Shown here: one piece after another, positions 1 through 7,248 of the stretch
Numbering within the stretch: position 1 is the stretch's first letter
How the letters are laid out: each line of letters begins with the position of its first letter
Source of the DNA: Alphaproteobacteria bacterium
GTDB taxonomy: Bacteria > Myxococcota_A > UBA796 > GCA-2862545
Reading direction: 5' to 3'
DNA: 64,000 nucleotides
Assembly: GCA_020632925.1 (NCBI GenBank)
Contig: JACKER010000007.1
Span: forward strand, 806,001-870,000
The notes under the pieces: generated by a model
What the model saw: only the letters and a program-made list of their open reading frames with translations
Told to the model about the DNA's origin: nothing
Database searches by the model: none
Made by a program: the position numbers and the translations under genes

Positions 1-1
1 C

Positions 2-568
2 GACCCCGAGCGCGCCATCCGCTTCAGCACGTACGCCCGCTGGTGGGTCCGCGCCCAGATGACGCGCGCCATCGACCACCACGGTCGCCCGGTGCGCCTG
101 CCCGGCGGCGCGGTCGAGCAGACGCGGAACCTGCGCAAGGTCATCCAGGAGTACGAGCTGGCCGGCGCGGAGTACACGGTCGCGGATCTCGCCCGCGAGG
201 TCGGGATCGATGAGCGCCGGGCGCGCTTCCTGCTCGCCCAGGGCAAGACCGTCTCCATCGACGAGCCCGTCGAGGAGGGCCCGCGCCAGCGCACGCTCGA
301 CCACTTCCTCGAGGACGAGGAGGCGGTCCAGCCCGAGGACGAGGCGATCCGCGTCCAGGAGCTCGAGCGTCTGCGCGAGGCCTTCGGCGCCCTCTCCGAG
401 CGTCACCAGCACGTGATCGCGCGCCGATACGGCCTGGATGACGACCGCTTCCGCACGCTGTCCGAGGTGGGTGAGACGCTGAACCTCTCCCGTGAGCGCG
501 TCCGCCAGATCGAGCGCGAGGCCCTCGGCCGCCTCAAGGACGGCGAGATCCGCAACAAGGTCGCCTGA
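2..568 (+). CDS. RNA polymerase sigma-70 family factor, 5'-truncated by the window edge
   Basis: The frame is open from the first bases of the window, so the start lies upstream and 188 residues are visible. The fragment opens inside region 2.4 (FSTYARWWVRAQ, visible residues 8-19), which reads the -10 element, followed by a region 3 helix set (EYTVADLAREVGI) and a region 4 helix-turn-helix (LSEVGETLNLSRERVRQIER) that contacts -35 elements. The family directs core RNA polymerase to promoters. The fragment closely resembles the second sigma factor at 12761-13759, including the rare stretch (P/V)VRLPG.AVEQ.RNLRK, so the two look like paralogues. The organisation fits the primary or RpoH-like groups; without the N-terminus I cannot decide which. 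Confidence 0.93.
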   Translation, partial: DPERAIRFSTYARWWVRAQMTRAIDHHGRPVRLPGGAVEQTRNLRKVIQEYELAGAEYTVADLAREVGIDERRARFLLAQGKTVSIDEPVEEGPRQRTLDHFLEDEEAVQPEDEAIRVQELERLREAFGALSERHQHVIARRYGLDDDRFRTLSEVGETLNLSRERVRQIEREALGRLKDGEIRNKVA

Positions 569-578
569 TCGGTGGACC

Positions 579-1238
579 TCAGGGCAGCCGGGCGGCGAGG
601 AACGCTCGCAGCCCGCGCAGCTCCTCGGCGCAGACCTCGTGACCCATGGACCACTCGTGCCACTCGGCCTGCAGCCCGAGCTGGCGCACCCGCTCGTAGG
701 CGTGGCGGCCGCCCGCGTGGGGGACGACCTCGTCGTTCGTCCCGTGCCCGAACCAGAGCGGGACCGAGCGGTCGCCGAGCTCGTGCTCCAGCCGATCCTC
801 GAGCACGAGGTACCCGGAGAGGACGAGGAGCCCCGCCAGCGGCTCCCGCCGACGCAGCCCGACGTACAGCGTCATGGCGGCGCCCTGCGAGAAGCCGGCG
901 AGCACGATCCGCGACGCTGGCGTGCCCGCCGCGATCTCGCGCGCGATCAGGTCCTCCACGATCGCGGCGGACGCCACCACGTCCTCGGCGCACTCCCGCT
1001 CGGGGACCCGGTCCATGGAGCGGATGTCGTACCAGCTCGGCATCTCGTACCCGGCGTTGATCGTGACCGGGCGGATCGGCGCGTGCGGGAACACCATGCG
1101 GATCCCGGGCAGGCCGAGGCGGGGCGCGAGGGGCGCGAAGTCGAAGCCGTCGGCGCCGAGCCCGTGCAACCAGATCACGCAGCCCTTCACGGGGCCGGCG
1201 GGGACGTGTTCGACGGTGGGTAGCGAAGGAGGACGCAT
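579..1238 (-). CDS. alpha/beta hydrolase, carboxylesterase/phospholipase family
   Basis: A 219-residue protein of the small acyl-protein thioesterase/carboxylesterase family. The oxyanion-hole stretch HGLGADG is at residues 25-31, the nucleophile elbow GFSQGA has Ser117, the acidic residue lies in GTNDEVVP and the histidine in GHEVC near the C-terminus. Length matches the family. No signal peptide is seen, so it should be cytoplasmic. The ATG at 1238 is chosen because the family fold starts right after it; the frame stays open upstream to 1358 but that part is Arg/Ser-rich and overlaps the divergent promoter region. It converges with the sigma factor gene, 10 bp apart. The natural ester substrate cannot be read from sequence. 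Confidence 0.9.
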   Translation of the reverse strand: MRPPSLPTVEHVPAGPVKGCVIWLHGLGADGFDFAPLAPRLGLPGIRMVFPHAPIRPVTINAGYEMPSWYDIRSMDRVPERECAEDVVASAAIVEDLIAREIAAGTPASRIVLAGFSQGAAMTLYVGLRRREPLAGLLVLSGYLVLEDRLEHELGDRSVPLWFGHGTNDEVVPHAGGRHAYERVRQLGLQAEWHEWSMGHEVCAEELRGLRAFLAARLP

Positions 1239-1315
1239 CCGGTGTCGTCTAGCGTGAGGTCGGTCGGATGTCGCGATCGCGGGTCGCGTCCGGCTACTGT
1301 CCCCGTGGAGGAGTG

Positions 1316-2296
1316 ATGTCGTCTCGTCTCGTGGCCCTGACCGTCGCGTTGGGTGCATGCACCACGACCGAACCGCTCACGGTGGAGCACCGCTCGGTGC
1401 TGTCGTACCGGACGCTCGGGATCGCGCTGGATCACGACGGGATCCGCGGCCACGCCGGCATGGCGGGCACGACCTGCGACTTCGGCACCCGCATGGGCGC
1501 GGTGGACGCGGACTACGACTTCGAGGGGCAGCACGACACCGTGACCGACGGCACGGACGGCCCGGACGGGTTCACCACCGTGGTCGTGACCGGCGGTGGC
1601 GTCCACGTCGTGCGTCCGGACGATGGCGACGTGGTGGACGTGCTCGTGGGCTCGCCCGATCACGGGGTGCTCGTGGGTGAGGCCGACGTCGTCGTGATCG
1701 GCGGCGGCGTGGACGGTGGCGGGGACGGTGGGACGGAGGCTCCCCCGGGCGACGACGGCGGCTGCAACGCCGGCTACTTCCACGTGGGCAAGCTCAAGGC
1801 CTGGTCCGTGCTGGAGCTGCCGGAGGCGGCGTGCGATCGGGACGCGGAGGTGAGCAGCGATCACCGCGAGCGCGTCTATGTCGCCACGCCGGACGGGGTC
1901 GTGGTGGTCGCGCCCGACGGGTGGTCCCGCATCGACGCCACGGGCGATCTCGTCGCCTGGGACGCGGCGGCGGACGTGCTCTACCTCGCGAACGCGGGCG
2001 AGGGCGTCGTGCGGGCGCTGGAGGTCGACGGCTCCCTGCGGTGGGAGGTCGAGCTCGGCGGCGCGATCCGCGCGTTGGGCGACCTGGGCGAGCAGGCGAC
2101 GGCGGTGGTCAGCGTCGACCGGGACGGTGCTGGCGCCGTGGTCTTCCTCGACGGCCAGACCGGCGAGACGCGCGCCGACGTGAAGACCCCGTCGGCCGCC
2201 CGCGACCTGGTGGCCAGCGGCGACGGCAGCGTGGTCGGCCTGGTGTTGAAGGACCAGACCCACTTCTACGACACCGCGCCGCTCGGCGGTCGATAG
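1316..2296 (+). CDS. lipoprotein of unknown function
   Basis: A 326-residue putative lipoprotein. The start at 1316 follows a strong Shine-Dalgarno GGAGGAG and gives a leader ending in the lipobox LGAC (Cys15). An upstream in-frame ATG at 1268 would bury this leader. After the leader the chain holds a Gly/Asp-rich linker (about residues 125-145) and several short segments of the type VYVATPDGVVVVAPDG and LYLANAGEGVVRALEVDG, which resemble beta-propeller blades as in PQQ- or YVTN-type repeats; this is inference from pattern only. It probably faces the periplasm or outer surface. No enzyme motif is seen. It is followed closely by two tRNA genes on the same strand. Confidence 0.8.
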   Translation: MSSRLVALTVALGACTTTEPLTVEHRSVLSYRTLGIALDHDGIRGHAGMAGTTCDFGTRMGAVDADYDFEGQHDTVTDGTDGPDGFTTVVVTGGGVHVVRPDDGDVVDVLVGSPDHGVLVGEADVVVIGGGVDGGGDGGTEAPPGDDGGCNAGYFHVGKLKAWSVLELPEAACDRDAEVSSDHRERVYVATPDGVVVVAPDGWSRIDATGDLVAWDAAADVLYLANAGEGVVRALEVDGSLRWEVELGGAIRALGDLGEQATAVVSVDRDGAGAVVFLDGQTGETRADVKTPSAARDLVASGDGSVVGLVLKDQTHFYDTAPLGGR

Positions 2297-2356
2297 GTTC
2301 TGGACGCCTCCGACACCGAGCGTTAGTCACAACGCGTCCGGCGTCGTTCGGATGAC

Positions 2357-2430
<74 letters not shown>

Positions 2431-2480
2431 CTCCTTCGAGCACCGGCTCCCGCGTCTCGCGCGGTCCCGGTCGAGGTTCC

Positions 2481-2553
2481 GGGGGCGTAGCTCAGCTGGG
2501 AGAGCACCTGCTTTGCAAGCAGGGGGTCGTCGGTTCGAACCCGATCGCCTCCA
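2481..2553 (+). tRNA. tRNA-Ala (TGC anticodon)
   Basis: A 73-nt cloverleaf with acceptor GGGGGCG (2481-2487) pairing with CGCCTCC (2546-2552), which contains the G3-U70 wobble pair recognised by alanyl-tRNA synthetase; discriminator A2553. The anticodon arm CCTGC-TTTGCAA-GCAGG gives TGC. The CCA end is not encoded. It is the second member of the Ile-Ala tandem. Confidence 0.97.
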
Positions 2554-2559
2554 CTCGGG

Positions 2560-2565
2560 TACGCT
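2560..2565 (+). promoter_or_regulatory. -10 element TACGCT of a likely leaderless gene (2572)
   Basis: TACGCT ends six bases before the ATG at 2572, so transcription would start at or next to the start codon. No Shine-Dalgarno is present. It lies directly after the tRNA-Ala gene. Confidence 0.5.
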
Positions 2566-2571
2566 CTCTCC

Positions 2572-3288
2572 ATGTGGCTCGCCACCCTCGCCCTGACGGC
2601 GCCAGCGCAGACCCTCGACGACGGGGCCTGCGCGTGCTTCCGCGGACAGACCCGCGGCAACGACGTGGTCGACGCCCGTGTCCGTCTCTGTCGGCGCGGC
2701 TCGGCGCTCGACGGCGGCTTCGACTGGACGGGGCGGGCCAGCGGACGGAGCTTCCGGGTGCTGGAGGGCTCGGTCGATGGCAGCGCGATCACGCTGCGCG
2801 ACGCCGCGGTGCCCGTGAGCACGCCCAGCGACGGTTGGCGCTTCTGCGCGATCGACGCGTACACGCTGACGCTGGGCGCGGACGGCTCGCTCACCGGCAA
2901 CTACGTGTCGGCGGCGTGCCGCGACCGCGCGACCGTCACGCTGGAGCGCGCGGACTGCGCCGCCGGCGAGGTCGCCGTGAAGGGCCCGCGTCGCGAACTC
3001 GTGCCGGACGAGGTCCAGGCGTGTCGCGACCGCGGGGCGCTCTGGCTGTCCGATCCGGACTACTACGAGCGGACCGAGATCCGCGCGGGCGCCGCCTGGG
3101 TCCCGGTGTGGCAGGTGCTCGACCGGCACGAGGGCCGCAGCGGATACCTGCTGGTCTACCCGGAGAGCTGCCGGGTGGTGGTGGGCGTCGTGGAGCCGGG
3201 CGCCCCGCTGAGCCTCGTGCCGCCGCCGGGGTCCGTGGTGACCTCCGAGGAGGAGGCGATGCTCCGACGGTGGTCCAGCCGCTGGTAG
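2572..3288 (+). CDS. exported protein of unknown function
   Basis: A 238-residue protein with a short N-terminal hydrophobic leader (MWLATLALTAPAQT), probably a minimal Sec signal. The mature part is rich in Cys for its size (for example GACACFRG and CRDRATVTLERADC), suggesting disulfides in an oxidising compartment. The residues around 2790-2950 look like the beta strands of a small lipocalin-like or lectin-like domain, but I recognise no family. The start is supported by the -10 box six bases upstream. It converges with the haem-domain lipoprotein at 3295-3903. Function unknown. Confidence 0.78.
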   Translation: MWLATLALTAPAQTLDDGACACFRGQTRGNDVVDARVRLCRRGSALDGGFDWTGRASGRSFRVLEGSVDGSAITLRDAAVPVSTPSDGWRFCAIDAYTLTLGADGSLTGNYVSAACRDRATVTLERADCAAGEVAVKGPRRELVPDEVQACRDRGALWLSDPDYYERTEIRAGAAWVPVWQVLDRHEGRSGYLLVYPESCRVVVGVVEPGAPLSLVPPPGSVVTSEEEAMLRRWSSRW

Positions 3289-3294
3289 TGCCCG

Positions 3295-3903
3295 TCACTG
3301 CGTGACCGGGACCTCGGCCCAGAGCGCGCCGCGCAGGTCCCCGACCGCATACCCGGTGGCGCGATCCTCGGGGTACCGCTCGTGCAGCTTGGCGACGACC
3401 TCGGCATCGAGGGTCGCCGGGTCGCCGTGGCAGCGCAGGCAGGGCTCCATCGTGCCGATCGGCGCCAGCACGCGCGCCACGCGGCCCTCCGGTGTGTCCT
3501 CGATCCGGTGGATGCCCTCGACGCCAGCGACCGGTCGCTCGCCCTGCGTCTGGAGCCACGCCTCGACCCAGGGCGGCGCCGCGTTCGCGGGGTTGCGCAG
3601 CCGCAGCGAGGAGCGACCCACGCGGGCGCCGGGATCGGGCTCGGCGGGAGCGGTCAGCGCCTGGGCCTCGATCGAGCAGGTGGACAGCGCCTCGCTGGGG
3701 CCTCGGGTGTTCAGCTCCGTGATCATCCGAGCCTGCAGCCGCCCGCGGGCCTCGTCGACCAGTCGATCCGCCTTCGCGAGCGCGGCATCGGCGGGTTCGC
3801 CCGAGGCCACCGGCGCGGGTGCTGCCACCGGGGTCGGCGGATCGGGGGGATCGATCGCGAGATCCCCGCCCGTGGTCGCCGTGCAAGCCATCCACCACCA
3901 CAT
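3295..3903 (-). CDS. lipoprotein with Tll0287-like (DUF3365) haem-binding domain
   Basis: A 202-residue protein with one c-type haem motif, CLRCHG, in the C-terminal third, inside the pattern GTMEPCLRCHGDP, which is typical of the DUF3365/Tll0287-like domain found alone or in front of sensor kinases. It starts with the very short leader MWWWMAC, which would place a lipidated Cys at position 7. Residues after the leader are Pro/Ala-rich (linker). A GGGGGAG Shine-Dalgarno supports the ATG at 3903. It probably sits in the periplasm and binds haem as a redox or gas sensor, or as an electron-transfer partner; that role is inference. It is divergent from the S41 protease, with overlapping -10 boxes between them. 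Confidence 0.82.
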   Translation of the reverse strand: MWWWMACTATTGGDLAIDPPDPPTPVAAPAPVASGEPADAALAKADRLVDEARGRLQARMITELNTRGPSEALSTCSIEAQALTAPAEPDPGARVGRSSLRLRNPANAAPPWVEAWLQTQGERPVAGVEGIHRIEDTPEGRVARVLAPIGTMEPCLRCHGDPATLDAEVVAKLHERYPEDRATGYAVGDLRGALWAEVPVTQ

Positions 3904-3920
3904 CGCTCCCCCTCGCCGAC

Positions 3921-3930
3921 AGGGTAGGAC
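3921..3930. promoter_or_regulatory. overlapping divergent -10 elements (TACCCT minus / TAGGAC plus)
   Basis: The ten bases AGGGTAGGAC contain TACCCT read on the minus strand (toward 3903) and TAGGAC on the plus strand (toward 3938), sharing the central TA. The plus box ends seven bases before the GTG at 3938. Polymerase could occupy only one direction at a time. No good -35 hexamer is seen. Confidence 0.45.
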
Positions 3931-3937
3931 TGGATCC

Positions 3938-5650
3938 GTGCGCACGCCACCCGCCATCCGAGTCCTCTGTCGGCTCGCCGCGTCCCTCGCCGCGACCTCG
4001 GTGGCGCTGGCTTGCGGCGGCTTCGGTGGCGTCGACGAGCGGGAGCGCCTGCACACGGCCGAGCGGGAGAAGATGGTCGCCGACGTGCGGGCAGCGCTGG
4101 ACGACGGCCGACTGCTCGACGCGGCGCGGGTGATCGGCGTGGAGCGGCCGTGGGACGAGGCCACGTTCGGGCCGCTCGCGCAGGAGGTCGCCTCCCGCAG
4201 CGACGACCCCGAGGTCCTCCAGCGGCTGGGGCAGATCGACGCCGTCCGGCTCGACGAGGTCCGGCTGGCGCGGGCCTACGGTCCGGACCTCGCCGCGACG
4301 CGAGCCGCTCGAGCGGGCGTGACGCGGGCGCACGGGCGGGTCGTGCTCGACGGCGTGGTCCGCGAGTACGTGACGCCGCCGGATCGCGACGCGATGCTGC
4401 GGGCCGCCCGCGACCACCTGACCCGGGTGCTCCTGTGCCCTCCTGCGCGCGACGCCTTCGAGCTCCGCCCGGCCGCGCTGGGGACCGACCTCGACGGCCT
4501 GATCGACGGTGCGGTGGAGGCCGGGCTGCCCGAGGATCTGGCGGTCGCGGAGGTCGTGGAGGCCGCGCTCGGCTCGCTCGATCCGTACACCCGCGCCGTC
4601 TGGCCGGCGGCGCTCACCGGGTGGGAGGAGCACCACGCGGGCGTTTCCGTCGGCGTGGGCCTGACGCTCTCCGACGCCTCCGACGGCGGCGTGGTGGTCG
4701 AGCTCCCCGTGGTGGACGGTCCGGGCTGGCGCGGCGGCGTCCACGCGGGCGACGGCGTGGTGTCGGTCGGCGGGGCTTCGGTGGCCGAGCTGCCCGCGCC
4801 GCGCGCGGCCGCCGTGGAGGCGCTGCTGCGGGGGGAGCCGGGCACCGAGGTCGCGGTCGGTGTCTTCCGCGAGGGTGCCCGGGTCGACCTGACGCTCCTG
4901 CGGGCACCGGTCCAGGAGGCGACCGTGACCGGCTACGCGAGGGCGGCGGACGGCTGGTCGCTGGAGGTGGAGCCGGGCGTCGCCGTGGTCGGGATCTCGG
5001 CGTTCCGTCCCCATACGGACGACGAGCTCGACGCGCTCGGGGTCGTGTCGGACCGGGTGGTGCTCGATCTGCGGGGCAATCCCGGCGGTGACGTCCAGGC
5101 CGCGCTCGACGTGGCGGATCGGTTCGTCGAGGGGGGCGAGCTGGTCCGCCTGGTGGGTCGCGCCGTGCCTCCGCCCGCGCCCGGGCCCAACGGCGAGCTG
5201 CCCTGGAACCAGGCGCTCCCCGGTCACGGTCTCGAGGGCGTTCGGGTGGTGGTGCTGGTCGACGGGCGCACCGCCTCGGCCGCGGAGATCCTGGCCGCAG
5301 CGCTCCGGGACGCCGTGGGCGCACGCGTCGTGGGGGAGCCCACGTTCGGCAAGCTCGTGTCGCAGTCGCTGCGCGCGGACCCGGTGGGCGTCGGCTGGCA
5401 GGTGACGACCGCCCACTGGACGCCGGTGTCCGGGCCGTTGGAGCACGTCGTGCCCGACGTGGAGGTGCGGGTGTCGCCCGCGGAGCGCGCCGCGATCGAC
5501 GAGCTCCGCCACCGAAGGGAGTGGCCGACCACGCACCCCGACGGCACCCCCGTCACCTACCTCGGGCCTGCCGCGCGCGCCGACCTCCCGCCGATCACCC
5601 ACGACATCCAGCTCGAGACCGCGATCCGTCTGGCGACCGAGCTCCCGTAG
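3938..5650 (+). CDS. S41 family C-terminal processing peptidase lipoprotein
   Basis: A 570-residue serine protease of the Ctp/Prc (S41) family. The GTG start gives a leader ending VALAC, so it is probably a lipoprotein in the periplasm. A PDZ domain lies near residues 230-310 (GWRGGVHAGDGVVSVGG), followed by the protease fold (VVLDLRGNPGG). The catalytic Ser447 is in DGRTASAAEI and the Lys472 in GEPTFGKL, 25 residues apart as in characterised CtpA/Prc. These enzymes trim or degrade envelope proteins from the C-terminus. The frame stays open upstream to 3302, but that part overlaps the divergent gene and lacks coding character. Substrates are unknown. Confidence 0.92.
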   Translation: MRTPPAIRVLCRLAASLAATSVALACGGFGGVDERERLHTAEREKMVADVRAALDDGRLLDAARVIGVERPWDEATFGPLAQEVASRSDDPEVLQRLGQIDAVRLDEVRLARAYGPDLAATRAARAGVTRAHGRVVLDGVVREYVTPPDRDAMLRAARDHLTRVLLCPPARDAFELRPAALGTDLDGLIDGAVEAGLPEDLAVAEVVEAALGSLDPYTRAVWPAALTGWEEHHAGVSVGVGLTLSDASDGGVVVELPVVDGPGWRGGVHAGDGVVSVGGASVAELPAPRAAAVEALLRGEPGTEVAVGVFREGARVDLTLLRAPVQEATVTGYARAADGWSLEVEPGVAVVGISAFRPHTDDELDALGVVSDRVVLDLRGNPGGDVQAALDVADRFVEGGELVRLVGRAVPPPAPGPNGELPWNQALPGHGLEGVRVVVLVDGRTASAAEILAAALRDAVGARVVGEPTFGKLVSQSLRADPVGVGWQVTTAHWTPVSGPLEHVVPDVEVRVSPAERAAIDELRHRREWPTTHPDGTPVTYLGPAARADLPPITHDIQLETAIRLATELP

Positions 5651-5656
5651 CGCCGG

Positions 5657-6199
5657 CTACCTGGACGGGTCCGGATCCTCGATGCGGTGCGCGGGCCGCA
5701 TGAACGACATGCCGAGCAGGAAGCCACCGCCGAAGGACGGGGTGCCCCCGACCACGTCCGCGCCGGCCTCGAGGCGAGCGGTGATCGCCAGGAAGCGCGT
5801 CCGGCGGAACTTCCCCATCAGCGAGCCGCGTCCCGTGAACCCCACCGGCGGCGCCTCGCCCTCGCTGGGGAAGCTCAGGACGGCGCCGCCCGCCACGCCC
5901 CAGGACAGGCCGGCCACGATGATGTCCAGCCCGCGTCGCAGCTCGAGCATCGGCGTCAGCCCCAGCGCGTCCGGGTGCCAGTCGACGCGCCCGACAGCCT
6001 GCAGGTGCCAGTACCGCCCGAACGAGAACTGGTCGTCGAAGGTCCCGGCCCACCATCCCAGGCACACGTCTCCGCCCACCGCGGGCCGCAGCGGCGCACC
6101 TCGCAACCCGAGTCCCGCGCCCAGGTCGAAGGTCGGTCCGGACTGGTGGCTGGTGAGGGCGTGGGCGGGAAGCGAGGTCGCGATCAGCACGGCGAGCAT
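5657..6199 (-). CDS. exported protein, possibly small outer-membrane barrel
   Basis: A 180-residue protein with a Sec signal (MLAVLIATSLPAHA, cleavage after AHA). The mature part alternates Gly-rich and aromatic strands (DLGAGLGLRG, GGDVCLGWWAG, FGGGFLLGMSF) as in small outer-membrane beta barrels. No family is recognised. The ATG at 6199 is chosen because a TATCCT box ends five bases upstream; the longer frame from 6229 would overlap hemE. It is divergent from hemE with 20 bp between the start codons. It ends 6 bp from the S41 protease gene, tail to tail. Confidence 0.72.
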   Translation of the reverse strand: MLAVLIATSLPAHALTSHQSGPTFDLGAGLGLRGAPLRPAVGGDVCLGWWAGTFDDQFSFGRYWHLQAVGRVDWHPDALGLTPMLELRRGLDIIVAGLSWGVAGGAVLSFPSEGEAPPVGFTGRGSLMGKFRRTRFLAITARLEAGADVVGGTPSFGGGFLLGMSFMRPAHRIEDPDPSR

Positions 6200-6204
6200 G
6201 CGGC

Positions 6205-6214
6205 AGGATAGCAG
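6205..6214. promoter_or_regulatory. overlapping divergent -10 elements between the 6199 gene and hemE
   Basis: AGGATAGCAG holds TATCCT on the minus strand, five bases before the ATG at 6199, and TAGCAG on the plus strand, five bases before the hemE ATG at 6220. The plus box departs from TANNNT at the last base, so the hemE half is less certain. Confidence 0.45.
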
Positions 6215-6219
6215 GGCGC

Positions 6220-7248
6220 ATGGACGCACACACCCGCCTCGGCAACGCCCTCCGTGGCCTGCCCGTCGACCGCCCCCCCGTCTGGTTCATGCGCCAGGCC
6301 GGCCGCTACCTCCCGGAGTACCGCAAGGTCAGGGAGGGTAGGACCTTCCTGGACATGTGCCGGGACTCGGACGTCGCCTGCGAGGTGACCATCCAGCCGG
6401 TGGATCGGTTCGCGACCGACGCTGCCATCGTGTTCTCGGACATCCTCACCATCCCCGAGGCGATGGGCATCGAGGTCACGTTCGAGGCCGGCGAGGGCCC
6501 CAAGCTGCACAATCCGCTGCGCACCGCCGCCGACGTGGACGCGCTCCGTCGGCCCGACGTGGCGGATGCCCTGCCGGTCGTGCCGGAGACGCTCCGGAAG
6601 TTCCGCGCTCAGCGCCCCGAGACGCCCATCCTGGGCTTCGCCGGCGCTCCGTTCACCCTCCTCTGCTACATGGTCGAGGGCGGCGGCAGCAAGGACTGGA
6701 TCGAGACCAAGAAGATGCTGCTGAGCGAGCCGGCGCGGGCGCACCGCGTGCTCGACCTGCTCGCCGACGTGGTCGGTGACTACCTCCAGCTCCAGGTGGA
6801 CTCGGGCGCCGCCGGCGTGCAGATCTTCGACACCTGGGCCGGCATCCTCGCCCCTGACGAGTGGCAGGCGTTCTGCCTCCCGTCGATCCAGCGGGCGCTG
6901 GCGCGCGTGAAGGGCGCCCCCCGCATCCACTACACCCGCGACAACATGCCGTTCCTGCACCTGCTGAAGCAGACCGGGGCGGACGTCATCGGCCTGGACT
7001 GGCGGGTGGACGTGGCGCGGGCGCGCGCGGAGCTCGGGACGCTGCCGATCCAGGGCAACCTCGATCCGATCGCGCTCTTCGGCCCGGCGGAGAGCATCCG
7101 TCGCAAGGTCCACGCGATCTGCGACGCGGCGGGTCCGGTGGGCCACGTCTTCAACCTCGGCCACGGGGTCACCCCCAAGACCCCGATCGAGGGCGTGGAG
7201 GCGATGATCGCCGCGGTCAAGGAGCGCGCGTCCACGTCGGCGCGGTGA
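6220..7248 (+). CDS. hemE: uroporphyrinogen decarboxylase
   Basis: A 342-residue full-length HemE, which removes four carboxyl groups from uroporphyrinogen III to give coproporphyrinogen III in haem biosynthesis, in the cytoplasm. The two family signatures are clear: PPVWFMRQAGRYLPEYR (about residues 19-35, anionic substrate pocket) and GFAGAPFTLLCYMVEGGGSK. The conserved Asp in VFSDILTIPEAMG and the C-terminal NLGHGV are also present. No other haem gene is next to it, so it stands alone here. No Shine-Dalgarno lies before the ATG; the gene may be leaderless. Its last 32 bp overlap the tail of the convergent lipoprotein gene. Confidence 0.97.
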   Translation: MDAHTRLGNALRGLPVDRPPVWFMRQAGRYLPEYRKVREGRTFLDMCRDSDVACEVTIQPVDRFATDAAIVFSDILTIPEAMGIEVTFEAGEGPKLHNPLRTAADVDALRRPDVADALPVVPETLRKFRAQRPETPILGFAGAPFTLLCYMVEGGGSKDWIETKKMLLSEPARAHRVLDLLADVVGDYLQLQVDSGAAGVQIFDTWAGILAPDEWQAFCLPSIQRALARVKGAPRIHYTRDNMPFLHLLKQTGADVIGLDWRVDVARARAELGTLPIQGNLDPIALFGPAESIRRKVHAICDAAGPVGHVFNLGHGVTPKTPIEGVEAMIAAVKERASTSAR

